The notes: generated by a model from the sequence alone, not told the origin. A stretch of DNA of 64,000 bases from an uncultured Geobacter sp. (GCA_937860145.1 CALMBF010000155.1:1-64000), one strand, 5' to 3'; positions 43,885-54,148 are shown, counted from the first letter of the stretch. Numbers and translations: made by a program.

Positions 43885-45030
43885 ATGGATTTTTCATTTT
43901 CTCAAGATCAAATAACCTTTAAAGAGTCAGCCATCGAATTCGCGGAGAAAGTTCTCAATAAAGGGGCAAAAGACCGGGAGGGGAAATGCGAGTTTAACCG
44001 GGATGGCTGGGAAAAGTGTGCCGAATTTGGGGTGCAGGGCCTTCCAGTCCCGGAAGAGTATGGTGGCCTCGGTTTGGATATCCTGACATGCGTCGCCACC
44101 ATGGAAGGACTCGGCTACGGCTGCAAAGACAGCGGGCTTTTATTTTCTCTCAATTCGCACATCTGGACATGCGAGTCTCCCCTCTTGAAATTCGGCAGCG
44201 AGTATCAAAAGTCTAAATATTTGCCAGGTCTTTGCAATGGGACGCTCATCGGCGGCCATGCCATGACGGAGCCGGATTCGGGGTCAGATGCATTCAGCAT
44301 GAGGTCCAAGGCAGAAAAAAGGGGTGATCGCTACATTATCAACGGGACGAAGATGTTTATCACCAATGCCCCGATAGCGGACATCCTTTTGGTGTTTGCG
44401 GTTACGGACCCCACGAAAGGTTTTGCCGGAATCTCTGCCTTTATCGTTGAAAAAGGCTTCCCGGGTTTTTCGACAGGAAAGCCCCTCGACATGATGGGAT
44501 TGAAGACCTGCCCCCTCGGAGAGGTCGTTTTACAGGATTGCGAGGTCCCGGAAGAGAACAGGCTGGGGAAAGAAGGGGCGGGGGCCGCTATCTTCAATTC
44601 AGAAATGGAATGGGAGAGAAGTTGTTTGTTTGCCACCCATGTCGGGGCCATGTCGAGAGACATCAACGACTGTATCCGCTATGTGAAAGAACGGCACCAG
44701 TTCGAAAAGCCTATCGCGAAATTCCAGGCCATATCCCACAAAATCGCAGACATGCAAGTCAAGCTCGAACTGTCGAGGCTCGTTCTCTACAAAGTCGCCT
44801 GGTTGAAGGCACAGGGTAAACGGGCTCCTCTCGAATCTGCCATGGCCAAGTTGTTCGTCAGTGAAAGTTATGTGCAGAATTGCCTGGAGGCACTGCAGAT
44901 CCATGGTGCCTATGGATATTCGACGGAACTGGATTTTGAAAAAAACGTGAGGGATTCAATAGCAGGAAAGATTTATTCAGGAACGTCGGAAATTCAAAAA
45001 AATATCATTGCGAGTATCCTCGGCCTCTGA
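43885..45030 (+). CDS. Acyl-CoA/acyl-ACP dehydrogenase flavoprotein
   Basis: A 381-residue FAD enzyme of the ACAD family: MTEPDSGSD near 127-135, a FITNAP loop near 158-163, RHQFEKPIAKFQ near 270-281, and the C-terminal GTSEIQKNIIA. Where medium-chain enzymes have the catalytic Glu (Y-E-GT) this protein has Ser365. Instead Glu244 in MEWERS occupies the alternative base position known from isovaleryl- and long-chain-type enzymes. With a carrier protein just upstream and ETF genes nearby, it probably oxidises an acyl or aminoacyl group on the carrier and passes electrons to ETF. Confidence 0.93.
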   Translation: MDFSFSQDQITFKESAIEFAEKVLNKGAKDREGKCEFNRDGWEKCAEFGVQGLPVPEEYGGLGLDILTCVATMEGLGYGCKDSGLLFSLNSHIWTCESPLLKFGSEYQKSKYLPGLCNGTLIGGHAMTEPDSGSDAFSMRSKAEKRGDRYIINGTKMFITNAPIADILLVFAVTDPTKGFAGISAFIVEKGFPGFSTGKPLDMMGLKTCPLGEVVLQDCEVPEENRLGKEGAGAAIFNSEMEWERSCLFATHVGAMSRDINDCIRYVKERHQFEKPIAKFQAISHKIADMQVKLELSRLVLYKVAWLKAQGKRAPLESAMAKLFVSESYVQNCLEALQIHGAYGYSTELDFEKNVRDSIAGKIYSGTSEIQKNIIASILGL

Positions 45031-45137
45031 CCGTTTCTTTTATCTGTCGCACCTTCTCCGGCAGATGGGTGGCGATGCATGACTGACTATTCGCAATATC
45101 TTGGCTGGTGATCGGTTTATGGAGTAAGGAGGCAGGT

Positions 45138-48100
45138 ATGAGCTCTTTTATCTTCACCGGTACAGTTCAGATTCGGCGCAACTACAGATCCCTCTTCCTC
45201 TCACTGGTCATTTTATCCGTAACAATTGCGATAAAACCGATACAGGTCCGGGCTCAGACCCCCGAACCGGTCGTGGCCATTCATGTCTCAGAACTGACCC
45301 AGGCGTTAGAGACACTCCGTGCACAGTCACCCACGCCGACCGGGCCTGGGACGACTGGCTACGAATGGTGGACCACTGCCTGGCATTATCGCGTGATGCC
45401 GGAATCACTGAAAGAGTCGCTTCGCTCAGACGGCACGCCATTTGTCGAAGTAAGTGACGCCGACATTGTGGCCGGACGGCTCCAGTTCACCGATGGCTCT
45501 CCCCGATACCCTATTCTGATCAGTCTGGCCTCCGAAGCGATCGCAGATAACGAGATAGCTCCGCTTCGTGATTATGTTGCTGCCGGCGGAAACCTGTTTG
45601 TCGGTTCATCAGCATTTACGCGCCATCCGGACGGTACAACCCGGGGAGATTTTGCCCTGGCCAACGAACTCGGGCTGCACATGGTCACACCTTCTCTTCA
45701 GAATTGGTACCAGAATTTGTACTTCACCAAAGTCACGGACCACCCCCTGGTACGTAATATCCCCTCAACAAAAATCGCCTGGCGTATGCCTATCAGTTCC
45801 GATGAGATACCTTTGGGTACCTCGCCCAATTACTATATTCACGGCTACCACTGGGTGTTTCAGGTTTCCGCGGACAGCGGCACGACGGTCATTGCAAATG
45901 GTGATTCCGGACCACTGCTTGCGACCAGGCAGTACGGCAACGGGAACCTGGTTTATCACGGTGCGATGCAGCCGCTTGTCGGACACACGATTTATGACCC
46001 GTCACTGTATGCATACCTCATCTATCGACAAGCCATAGAGTGGGCCTTCGAGGCATACAACCTCCCGCTCATCAGGGTCAGTCCTTGGCGCTACGGATAC
46101 AATGCAGCATTCATCGTCCGGCATGACTTTGAGAATAAAGCAGACTTGATTCGATCCATTGAAAGTTCCGCAGCTTACGAAAAGGGATACGGTGTAAGGG
46201 GTGATTATTACTTCTGTACCGGCACGCTTCGAGATGAGATGTGGGACGAAAGCAGCGTGGTAGCCAGCTTGCGACGGGCCGTCATAAATTACGGGGCGAC
46301 AATCGGATCGCACAACGGAGGTTTGAAGAATCCGGTAAATCCGTCTCTGCACATGAGCGATTTTGACTACTGGCACTGGGGACCGGATGAGGTCCTGGAC
46401 ATGATCCCGTCTGGTTATACAAGCGGCAAAGCATATGCCCAGGCATCTGTCAGTGCTTCCTTCCATGATATAGAAGGGTGGTTGGCAGGGGTGGACAACG
46501 GCAGGGCAGGGTGCAACTTGACGGATACCTGCCCCCGCCTCTGGGCCGCTCCTTTTATGAACTCGACGAGGGAAGGTTCCCGGATCATTCTAAGGGACAT
46601 GGGCAGCGCGCTTATAACCGCAGGTGAAGAAAAAGTCGGCCCGTACCCGCATCGTGAGTTGTCGTATGAGAATCCTGTCCAGCGTTTTCCATATATTTCG
46701 GTGCCGACTAGCGACTGGTATGTGGGTAGCGAAGTCCCCGGTGCTCTCGATATGGGGCATACTTCAGATTCGATGCGGGCAGCCGTTGATTTCTATTATA
46801 ACCTGGGCGCCCAGATCAATCTTTACGGGCACCTTGTTTCGAGTGATTCGACCTTGATGGGGCAGTATGTGAAGTACTGCACCACGAAACCTCGCATGTG
46901 GTCGACAAATACGACCGGCATTGCTGACTGGTGGCAGGTGAGATCCGGTACGGTTGTCATGCCTGCTTACAGTGTGACGGACACTACGGTTACTGCCCAG
47001 GCTGCAATCAGTGGGGCCACTGATTCCGACACTGCCATTGACGTGACCTTCCCGAACAGCACAAACCAGATTGTCAACAACCTGCAGGTTTTCATTGATG
47101 GTTCACCGGCTGATCCTGCTGACTACCGCATGATCGGCAATACGGTGAAGGTTCGAGTCGGTGCTGCAGCTTCGAGTGCAAAGGTGCAGTACGCGCTCAA
47201 TAATCCCCTTCCGACAACCATGGCCCTGAGCCCGTCCACTACCACCGCCGGTGGTGCGGCATTTACGCTGACCGTCACCGGCACCGGCTTCGTCACCGGC
47301 TCCGTCGTTCAATGGAACGGTGACAGCCGGGCAACGACCTACGTGTCCTCGACCCAGCTGACGGCGTCGATCCTTGCGGCGGACATAGCAGCGGCAGGTA
47401 CCGTCACGGTGACGGTGGACAACCCCTCGCCGGGTGGGGGCATCTCCAACGGCCAGACCTTTACGGTTACTGTTGGCAATCCCCTTCCGACAACCACGGC
47501 CCTGAGCCCCTCCACTGCCATCGCCGGCGGCGCGGACTTCATGCTGACCGTCACCGGCAGCGGCTTTGTCAACGGCTCCGTCGTACAGTGGGACGGGGTC
47601 AGTCGGACGACGACCTACGTATCCTCGACCCGGCTGACGGCGACAATCCCCGCGACGGATATTGCCGCGGCAGGGATGGCAACTGTGACCGTGTTCAATC
47701 CAACGCCGGGTGGCGGTACCTCTAATATTCAACTCTTCACGATCAATACCAGTGATACCCTGTTTTCGGATGATTTCACGCGATCGCCCGGTATCCCCAA
47801 CCCGCTCTTCCCATGGGTTACATCAATGGGGACATGGACGGTAACGGCAGGGGTAATGAAAGGCTCCGGCAACCAGAACCAGTATTCCTATGCCTATTAT
47901 TCCACGACTCCCCAATGGGCAGACTATACGGTGAAAGGGAGTGTCCAGATCCCGGCCGGGTCTTTCGGAGGTGGCATCGGCGGGCGTGTTGTCCCGGCAA
48001 CAGGTGCCCATTATGGTGCGTGGATCTACCCGACAGGTTCGGCAGGTGGATCGAATGTCTTGAAGTTATGGAAGTTTCGTGGATGGACGGATATCGGCAC

Positions 48101-49436
48101 CGGTGTACCGATGCAGCAGATAAATCTGCCGGTTGTCGGCACGGGCTGGCACACACTGCAGATGACCTTTATGGGGAGCCGTATCCTCGTGTATTACGAC
48201 GGGGAACTGAAGATCGACGTTACCGACAACAACTTTGACTCCCGCGCCCCCTATGTGAATGGCGGCATAAGCGTGGACTGGTGGACGTGGTCCCTGCCAT
48301 ACACGATGACGGTTGACGACATAACAGTGTCGGCCATTAGTTTGCCAACGACGGCAAACCTGAGTCCTTCTTCCGCCTATGCCGGCGGTGCGGATTTTAC
48401 GCTGACCGTCACCGGTAGCGGCTTCGTCAACGGTTCCGTCGTGCAATGGAACGGCGCCAGCCGGCCGACGACCTATGTCTCCGCGACCCAGCTGACGGCG
48501 GCGATCCCGGCGGCGGACATAGCAGGGGCAGGCACTGCCACGGTGACGGTAGTCAATCCCGTGCCGGGGGGAGGTACCTCCAACGGTCAGACCTTCACGA
48601 TCACTGCGGCCGACAACCCCGTGCCGGCTGTCACCTCCCTGAGCCCGTCCACCGCCACCGCCGGCGGTGCGGCCTTTACGCTGGCCGTCACCGGCAGCGG
48701 CTTCGTCAACGGTTCCGCCCTGCAGTGGAACGGCGCCAGCCGGCCGACGACCTATGTCTCCGCGACCCAGCTGACGGCGGAGATCCCGGCGGCGGACATA
48801 GCAGGGGCAGGCACCGCCACGGTGACGGTAGTCAATCCCGTGCCGGGGGGAGGTACCTCCAGCGGCCAGACCTTCACGATCACTGCGGCCGATAATCCCG
48901 TGCCGGCAGTCACCTCCCTGAGCCCAGCCACCGCCACCGCCGACGGCGCGGCCTTTACGCTGGCCGTCACCGGCAGCGGCTTCGTCAACGGTTCCGTCGT
49001 GCAGTGGAACGGCGCCAGTCGGCCGACGACCTATGTCTCCGCGACCCAGCTGACGGCAGCGATCCCGGCGGCGGACATAGCAGCGGCAGGCACTGCAACG
49101 GTGACGGTGGTCAATCCAGTGCCGGGGGGCGGTACCTCGAATTCCCATGTCTTTACGATCACCAATCCCGTACCGACAACGACGAGTCTGACCCCTTCGT
49201 CCAAGCCAGCTGGAAGTAAGGCGTTCAACTTGACCGTGTATGGAACTGGTTTCATCCCGGGATCGGTCGTGCGGTGGAACGGCGCGAACCGCACGACAAC
49301 ATATATTTCCCCAACACAGCTGAAAACAAGGATCTACGCTTCAGACGTCGCGGTGTCAGGGACAGCCCAGGTGACGGTATTCACTCCTGCGCCGGGTGGT
49401 GGCATCTCCAATGCGCGCATCTTCACGATTCAATAG
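45138..49436 (+). CDS. Large exported multidomain protein: deacetylase-like domain, IPT repeats and LamG-like domain
   Basis: The start at 45138 follows AAGGAGG; 1432 residues with a signal peptide ([16 protein letters not shown], then VRAQ). Residues about 35-290 resemble a glutamine-amidotransferase-like fold ([10 protein letters not shown]). About 300-600 resemble a NodB-type deacetylase with altered motifs ([27 protein letters not shown]). Two IPT/TIG-like beta repeats follow (687-870), then a concanavalin/LamG-like domain (about 874-1065), then four more IPT repeats to the end. No PEP-CTERM or other anchor is present at the C-terminus. It is probably secreted and acts on or binds the polysaccharide. 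Confidence 0.8.
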   Translation: MSSFIFTGTVQIRRNYRSLFLSLVILSVTIAIKPIQVRAQTPEPVVAIHVSELTQALETLRAQSPTPTGPGTTGYEWWTTAWHYRVMPESLKESLRSDGTPFVEVSDADIVAGRLQFTDGSPRYPILISLASEAIADNEIAPLRDYVAAGGNLFVGSSAFTRHPDGTTRGDFALANELGLHMVTPSLQNWYQNLYFTKVTDHPLVRNIPSTKIAWRMPISSDEIPLGTSPNYYIHGYHWVFQVSADSGTTVIANGDSGPLLATRQYGNGNLVYHGAMQPLVGHTIYDPSLYAYLIYRQAIEWAFEAYNLPLIRVSPWRYGYNAAFIVRHDFENKADLIRSIESSAAYEKGYGVRGDYYFCTGTLRDEMWDESSVVASLRRAVINYGATIGSHNGGLKNPVNPSLHMSDFDYWHWGPDEVLDMIPSGYTSGKAYAQASVSASFHDIEGWLAGVDNGRAGCNLTDTCPRLWAAPFMNSTREGSRIILRDMGSALITAGEEKVGPYPHRELSYENPVQRFPYISVPTSDWYVGSEVPGALDMGHTSDSMRAAVDFYYNLGAQINLYGHLVSSDSTLMGQYVKYCTTKPRMWSTNTTGIADWWQVRSGTVVMPAYSVTDTTVTAQAAISGATDSDTAIDVTFPNSTNQIVNNLQVFIDGSPADPADYRMIGNTVKVRVGAAASSAKVQYALNNPLPTTMALSPSTTTAGGAAFTLTVTGTGFVTGSVVQWNGDSRATTYVSSTQLTASILAADIAAAGTVTVTVDNPSPGGGISNGQTFTVTVGNPLPTTTALSPSTAIAGGADFMLTVTGSGFVNGSVVQWDGVSRTTTYVSSTRLTATIPATDIAAAGMATVTVFNPTPGGGTSNIQLFTINTSDTLFSDDFTRSPGIPNPLFPWVTSMGTWTVTAGVMKGSGNQNQYSYAYYSTTPQWADYTVKGSVQIPAGSFGGGIGGRVVPATGAHYGAWIYPTGSAGGSNVLKLWKFRGWTDIGTGVPMQQINLPVVGTGWHTLQMTFMGSRILVYYDGELKIDVTDNNFDSRAPYVNGGISVDWWTWSLPYTMTVDDITVSAISLPTTANLSPSSAYAGGADFTLTVTGSGFVNGSVVQWNGASRPTTYVSATQLTAAIPAADIAGAGTATVTVVNPVPGGGTSNGQTFTITAADNPVPAVTSLSPSTATAGGAAFTLAVTGSGFVNGSALQWNGASRPTTYVSATQLTAEIPAADIAGAGTATVTVVNPVPGGGTSSGQTFTITAADNPVPAVTSLSPATATADGAAFTLAVTGSGFVNGSVVQWNGASRPTTYVSATQLTAAIPAADIAAAGTATVTVVNPVPGGGTSNSHVFTITNPVPTTTSLTPSSKPAGSKAFNLTVYGTGFIPGSVVRWNGANRTTTYISPTQLKTRIYASDVAVSGTAQVTVFTPAPGGGISNARIFTIQ
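47197..49433 (+). repeat. Six IPT-type coding repeats, three nearly identical at 279 bp
   Basis: Repeat starts judged by the LSPS motif lie at 47226, 47502, 48360, 48639, 48918 and 49188. Copies three to five are spaced exactly 279 bp (93 residues) and are almost identical at DNA level, which points to recent duplication or ongoing homogenisation. The first and last copies are more diverged. A LamG-like domain separates copies two and three. Confidence 0.85.
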
Positions 49437-49451
49437 GTAAGGATAATCTTT

Positions 49452-51053
49452 ATGGGGTACTTACTGCATCAATTAGTGTCTGAAAGCGCTGCCAGATATC
49501 CTGAAAAAGAAGCAATAGCGTTTCAGGATGAAACGATGACCTATGCAGAATTGGAACGGGAAAGCAATAAATTGTCCCACTCCCTTTTACGCATAGGCGT
49601 CGTACGAGGCGAGCGGGTCGGTATTCATCTGCACAGGTCCATCTCTTCGATCGTAGGTGCCTTGGGGATATTGAAAGCAGGAGCAACCTATGTGCCCATA
49701 GATCCCCTCTGCCCCCCACACCGTCTGGGCTACATCGTCAACAAATGTGGAACCAGAGTCCTGATCACTTCCCACGAAAAGCTGCCAAATATCGAACAAG
49801 GGTTTTCAGCAGGCTCTCCCCTGAAGACCATTGTCGTGATGAATGGCCTTGATGCGGCCCCCGGTTCGTTCGTATCCACGGAAATAATCGACTGGAAAAA
49901 GCTTCGAGAAACCGCGAGAGAAGATGCTCCGCACGTCAATGCGATAGATGCGGACTTGGCGTATATCCTGTTTACCTCTGGTTCAACCGGAAATCCGAAA
50001 GGGGTGATGCTATCCCATCTGAATTCTCTGACGTTTGTAAACTCTGCCCATGACTTTTTCCAGATAACGGCAGCTGACAGATTTTCAAATATCTGTCCCT
50101 TGCATTTCGATATGTCGGTTTTCGACCTGTTCGTTGCTTTCAAGGCTGGTGCCACCGTGGTCGTTATCCCTGAGGTCTCAGCAAAGTTTCCTGTGAAGCT
50201 GGCGGAATCAATAGAAACGAACAAGATCACCGTCTGGAACTCGGTCCCCTCCGCACTCTCTCTCTTGGCAACGTATAAGAATCTGCACCATCATGATCTA
50301 TCGAGCCTGAGGTTGATCCTTTTTGCCGGTGAAATGTTCCCTCTCAAATATCTCCGACGTCTACAAGAGATTATCCCCAGGTCAAGGTATTGCAACATGT
50401 ATGGTCAAACGGAAGCCAATTCATCGACATCTTATTGGGTCGATCATCTTCCTCCTGAAGCCAGAGGGTCCCTACCCATCGGCCGGCCATTACCAAATTT
50501 CGATGTTTTCGCCCTTGATGAAAGCGGGAGAGAGGTTACCGAACCTGGGCGAGAAGGTGAACTCTATGTGCGGTCATTAACCGTTGCCGCAGGCTATTGG
50601 GGGGAACCGGAAAAAACGGAAAATGCCTTTGTGGGGAATCCTCTGCGGCCTGACCTGAATGAAAAGGTATACAGGACCGGCGACCTGGTGCATCTCGATG
50701 CCGAGGGCAACTATGTCTTTGTTGGTCGAAAAGACCACATGATAAAGAGCCGGGGATACAGAATAGAAATCGGTGAAATTGAAACAGTCCTGTGTGATCA
50801 CCCCAAAGTAAAGAATGCCGTTGTTATCCCCGTCCCGGACGAACTCATCGGTAACAGGATCGTCGCGGTTGTAGAGTTGTCGGAATCTGGTATGATTGAT
50901 AATGAAGATATTCTAAGATACTGCGCAAGCAAACTCCCGCGCTACATGATGCCTGAAGCTGTCAGGTTTTGTGAATCTCTGCCCGTCACATCGTCGGGAA
51001 AGGTCGACAGAAACAAGTTGAGTGACCTCAAGGAGGCATCGTTCAGCGCGTAG
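49452..51053 (+). CDS. Stand-alone adenylation enzyme (amino-acid/acyl-AMP ligase)
   Basis: A 533-residue ANL-family enzyme of NRPS adenylation type with no fused carrier: A3 ILFTSGSTGNPKGV near 172-185, A4 LHFDMSVFDLF near 218-227 with Asp220 in the amino-group-binding place, A5 NMYGQTEANSSTSY, A7 YRTGD, A8 KSRGYRIEIGEIE, and A10 SSGKVDRNKL with Lys517. Alignment by eye to the GrsA pocket gives D-M-F-N-L-A-M-S-S-K. The leading Asp suggests an alpha-amino acid, but I cannot read the substrate. It would charge the carrier protein at 43.5 kb. Exosortase loci often contain a related acyl-CoA ligase. Confidence 0.9.
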   Translation: MGYLLHQLVSESAARYPEKEAIAFQDETMTYAELERESNKLSHSLLRIGVVRGERVGIHLHRSISSIVGALGILKAGATYVPIDPLCPPHRLGYIVNKCGTRVLITSHEKLPNIEQGFSAGSPLKTIVVMNGLDAAPGSFVSTEIIDWKKLRETAREDAPHVNAIDADLAYILFTSGSTGNPKGVMLSHLNSLTFVNSAHDFFQITAADRFSNICPLHFDMSVFDLFVAFKAGATVVVIPEVSAKFPVKLAESIETNKITVWNSVPSALSLLATYKNLHHHDLSSLRLILFAGEMFPLKYLRRLQEIIPRSRYCNMYGQTEANSSTSYWVDHLPPEARGSLPIGRPLPNFDVFALDESGREVTEPGREGELYVRSLTVAAGYWGEPEKTENAFVGNPLRPDLNEKVYRTGDLVHLDAEGNYVFVGRKDHMIKSRGYRIEIGEIETVLCDHPKVKNAVVIPVPDELIGNRIVAVVELSESGMIDNEDILRYCASKLPRYMMPEAVRFCESLPVTSSGKVDRNKLSDLKEASFSA

Positions 51054-51138
51054 CATCTGTGGCGTTGCAACATTTTTTGTCAGGATTTGACTTGGCTCGC
51101 GTGAACCGATTTTGGCTGGTACAAAGGAGGTCGAGACC

Positions 51139-52293
51139 GTGCAAAAGCTTATCAAGAACAACTGGCGCCGTGAATCAGGAGAACAATTAGAAATAGCTAC
51201 GATATTGAGCCACGATATTCATCCCGAAGGATTGGACGTCGATCGGCTTCGATTCACCGGTGCGGGGTGTCTTGTCCTTAAAACGGGCGTTGGCCATATA
51301 ATCAGCGTTATACGCGGGAGTGGAAGACTTCACGTGGCCGGCGATGGGAGAGTGCCCTTTTTTCTTGAGGGTGGAGTACATCTGTATCTCCCGCCCGGCA
51401 TCGATGGTGCGATTGAAGCAGATCCCGGAACCGAATTTGTTCGGGTATCGAGTGTGTCGGATGCGCAGGCACGAGGCAAACGGATGTTGCTGCGCAACGA
51501 TGAATTCATTGCCGCATGTGCTTCCGGATCGCAAACCCTCAGGTGGGCATTTACTCCCCAGTACCTGAGTCGTCGGATCTTCTTGCATCATGACCAGGTG
51601 CTTCTGTCGAAATCCGGTAATCCTGTTTCCTGGTTCCGGACGACAATGTTCGATGTCGCCGGACTCCCGCCAAATGAAGATGGCGAGCCTGTTTTCAAAA
51701 TGTCCTACAACTCCCGTACTGAATTCAACGTTTGCTACGATGTGGCTGGAATCGCGCGCGTGCGTATGTCCCGGCACCCGTACAAGGAATCAAATCAGCT
51801 TTGGGGGCCATGGTACACCCTTGATGGTGACTCGACCTATCACTTGAACGAGGCCGCCGGATGTGCCGAAGAAGAGTGTGTTGTGGATGAAAAGACCAAT
51901 ATCGCACAATTCTTTCGCAACAAGCATGAAGTGTACATCGCAGACGGTCATGTAACGCTCTTTTGTATGTTTGATCCGGCGTCGACGGGTATTGAGAATC
52001 ACCGGCCTGGTGAGTACAGCGATTATGAACCTCTCCAGAAGTTACTCGGTACTGATTTGTATGAAGCTCACCAGAGAGAGATCGTCAAATTTGATGAAAT
52101 GGTGGACACACTCTCTCTGGCCAAAGCCAGGGGAGATCTGAATGCTTATCATGGGACCCCCATCTGGGATCTTTACTTGCACGGGCGCGCGGCGCAAATG
52201 GCCATAGAATCCAAGATCACACAGGCCCTCGCATCGGAAGGGAAAGGACGCGACAGGGTTCTCGCGAGCTGGATGCAAACCGTAACCGAATGA
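51139..52293 (+). CDS. Cupin-like protein of unknown function
   Basis: The GTG at 51139 lies nine bases after AAAGGAGG and is preferred to an upstream TTG; 384 residues. An N-terminal beta-barrel (about 40-130: GVGHIISVIRGSGRLHVAG, then GGVHLYLPPG) has cupin character. A second, less clear barrel follows, with HRPGEYSDYEPL near 295. No signal peptide. It lies between the adenylation enzyme and etfB, so it likely belongs to the same pathway, perhaps as isomerase, dioxygenase or binding protein. No family is recognised with confidence. Confidence 0.55.
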   Translation: MQKLIKNNWRRESGEQLEIATILSHDIHPEGLDVDRLRFTGAGCLVLKTGVGHIISVIRGSGRLHVAGDGRVPFFLEGGVHLYLPPGIDGAIEADPGTEFVRVSSVSDAQARGKRMLLRNDEFIAACASGSQTLRWAFTPQYLSRRIFLHHDQVLLSKSGNPVSWFRTTMFDVAGLPPNEDGEPVFKMSYNSRTEFNVCYDVAGIARVRMSRHPYKESNQLWGPWYTLDGDSTYHLNEAAGCAEEECVVDEKTNIAQFFRNKHEVYIADGHVTLFCMFDPASTGIENHRPGEYSDYEPLQKLLGTDLYEAHQREIVKFDEMVDTLSLAKARGDLNAYHGTPIWDLYLHGRAAQMAIESKITQALASEGKGRDRVLASWMQTVTE

Positions 52294-52335
52294 ATTTCAT
52301 CCCGGTTTGTATCGCAGCATGAATGGACGAGTCCC

Positions 52336-53112
52336 ATGAAGATCCTGGTTTGTATCAAGCAGGTTCCCGATATGGAGTCCCAATTTATCATCAATTCCCA
52401 AGGGAACTGGTTTGATGAGAACAATCTCTCCTTCCGGATGAACGAGTATGACGAGTACGCGGTGGAACAGGCTGTGCGGCTCAAGGAACAACTTGGCGGA
52501 GATCCCGACATCACCGCACTGTCCATTGGCTCCGGCAGGGTCGTTGATGTTCTCAGGAAGGCATTGGCCTTCGGATGCGACCGTGGAGTGCACATCGTGG
52601 ACCCGGACTCATGCGCTAAGGACCCCTGGCAGATCGCTTCCATGATAGCAGCCTTTGCCCAGACCGAGGGGTTCGATCTGATTTTTACCGGGATGCAGTC
52701 ACAGGATCGGGGCTCGGCCCAGGTGGGTGTCATCGTCGCTGAATTGCTGGGAATATCGTGCGTCACAACGTTGATTGGTTTTGCCTATGACAACGGGGTC
52801 ATTACGGTAAAACGTGAGCTCGAAGGTGGTGTGAAGGGGGTGTTGAAGTTGAAAACACCGGCTCTGGTCACCTGTCAGTTAGGTCTCAATGTTCCGCGTT
52901 ATCCGACGCTTCCAAACATATTGAAGGCTAAGAAAAAACAACTTGTTGCCATCCCGGTTGGCGACATGCCCCACGTTCGGGAACTGACGGCAACGTGCAC
53001 CATCTATCGGCCCCGCAAGAAGGCAGGAGGCCTCATCCTGGAAGGGGACGTGGGAATTGTTGCCGACAGGCTTATGGGTATTCTCAAAGAATGCACCATG
53101 GTCATGAAATAG
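52336..53112 (+). CDS. etfB: Electron transfer flavoprotein beta subunit
   Basis: A 258-residue protein of normal EtfB length: MKILVCIKQVPDMES start, an NEYDEYAVEQAVRLKE helix, and the recognition-loop region LGISCVTTLIGF, ending with PTLPNILKAKKK. It pairs with EtfA, the next gene after 9 bp. It accepts electrons from acyl-CoA-dehydrogenase-type flavoproteins; the one at 43.9 kb is the obvious donor. A dedicated copy inside a polysaccharide locus is unusual. Confidence 0.95.
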   Translation: MKILVCIKQVPDMESQFIINSQGNWFDENNLSFRMNEYDEYAVEQAVRLKEQLGGDPDITALSIGSGRVVDVLRKALAFGCDRGVHIVDPDSCAKDPWQIASMIAAFAQTEGFDLIFTGMQSQDRGSAQVGVIVAELLGISCVTTLIGFAYDNGVITVKRELEGGVKGVLKLKTPALVTCQLGLNVPRYPTLPNILKAKKKQLVAIPVGDMPHVRELTATCTIYRPRKKAGGLILEGDVGIVADRLMGILKECTMVMK

Positions 53113-53121
53113 GACACCAGG

Positions 53122-54066
53122 ATGAAAGCACTACTCGTTTGCGAGTATCGTGAAGGCAAACTCCTTGATTCAAGCTATGAACTGGTCGCATTTGCCGACA
53201 AGTTGGGCGCTGACAATGTGCTGCTCCTTATCGGGAGCATGGCCGAAGTACCAAGGGTAAATAGTACGGTTTACCTGGCCGATGCAGAAATCTACGGGGA
53301 GTACAATCCGGACCTGCACAAAAAAATAGTCCTTGCCGCGGTAGAGCGGGAAAATCCCGACTACATCGTTTTCGGCCACTCCTCCTGGGGGTGGGACCTG
53401 GCCCCGAGGGTAGCCACCGCTCTCAGAGCAGGACAGGTTTCCGAGGTTGTTGACATTGTCGACGGTCAGTTTGTGGCCGGAATCTGTAATGCCAAGCTGA
53501 GAAGGACAGTGACTCCGAAGACAGATACGGTAGTTCTTACTATTCAGAGTGGTGCTTTCAACTTTGACAGCACCCGGCAAGGGACCCCACTTGTGGAACG
53601 GATAGAACTTTCGGAAGTCATTCCGTCACTCGAGTTTATCGGCTATGAGCCGTCAGAAGCGAAATCCGTCGATCTCACCAGGTCTGAGGTAATTGTAAGC
53701 ATCGGGAGAGGTGTAGGGAAGAAGGAAAATGTAGCGGTTATCTCTGCTCTCGCCAGGGCTCTGGGCGGGGAACTAGGGGCAAGCAGACCTGCGGTGGATG
53801 CAGGATGGGTCGAACATTGCCAGCAGATCGGGGCCACAGGCCAGACGGTGTCGCCCAGGCTGTACATTGCCTGTGGGATAAGCGGTGCGATCCAGCACCT
53901 GGTCGGCATGAGGGAATCGGATTTCGTGTTTGCAATCAACAAGGACAGGGACGCGCCCATTGCCGAGGTCGCCGATGTCCTGGTTGTAGCCGATATCATG
54001 CAAATCGTACCGGAGTTAACGGCGAAGTTTCTTAAAACAGAGAATACGTTTCGTCAGGCGGGTTAA
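53122..54066 (+). CDS. etfA: Electron transfer flavoprotein alpha subunit
   Basis: A 314-residue protein. The N-terminal domain is EtfA-like. The FAD-binding C-terminal domain contains LGGELGASRPAVDAGW near 213-228, GQTVSPRLYIACGISGAIQH near 238, and FAINKDRDAPIAEVADV near 272. No ferredoxin domain is fused, so this is the classical rather than a bifurcating iron-sulfur form as far as sequence shows. Confidence 0.96.
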   Translation: MKALLVCEYREGKLLDSSYELVAFADKLGADNVLLLIGSMAEVPRVNSTVYLADAEIYGEYNPDLHKKIVLAAVERENPDYIVFGHSSWGWDLAPRVATALRAGQVSEVVDIVDGQFVAGICNAKLRRTVTPKTDTVVLTIQSGAFNFDSTRQGTPLVERIELSEVIPSLEFIGYEPSEAKSVDLTRSEVIVSIGRGVGKKENVAVISALARALGGELGASRPAVDAGWVEHCQQIGATGQTVSPRLYIACGISGAIQHLVGMRESDFVFAINKDRDAPIAEVADVLVVADIMQIVPELTAKFLKTENTFRQAG

Positions 54067-54148
54067 GTCTGATCCATGTTTTATAGGGGGAGTTTCACCG
54101 TCGATGACTAGTCGATGACAGAGTTTCTCTGGTGGTCGGAGGTATGAG

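Noticed and set aside
48066-49148. 360-codon leftward frame with repeats opposite the IPT gene
   Set aside because: Its apparent repeats are just the reverse reading of the IPT repeats. No start signal.
48360-49190. Could the regular repeats be a CRISPR array?
   Set aside because: Units are 279 bp with no unique spacers and are in frame within a secreted protein. No cas genes or short palindromic repeats are present in the window.
49452-51053. Assigning proline as the adenylation substrate
   Set aside because: The pocket residues read by eye (D-M-F-N-L-A-M-S-S-K) do not match the signature I know for prolyl ligases, so only the enzyme class is claimed.
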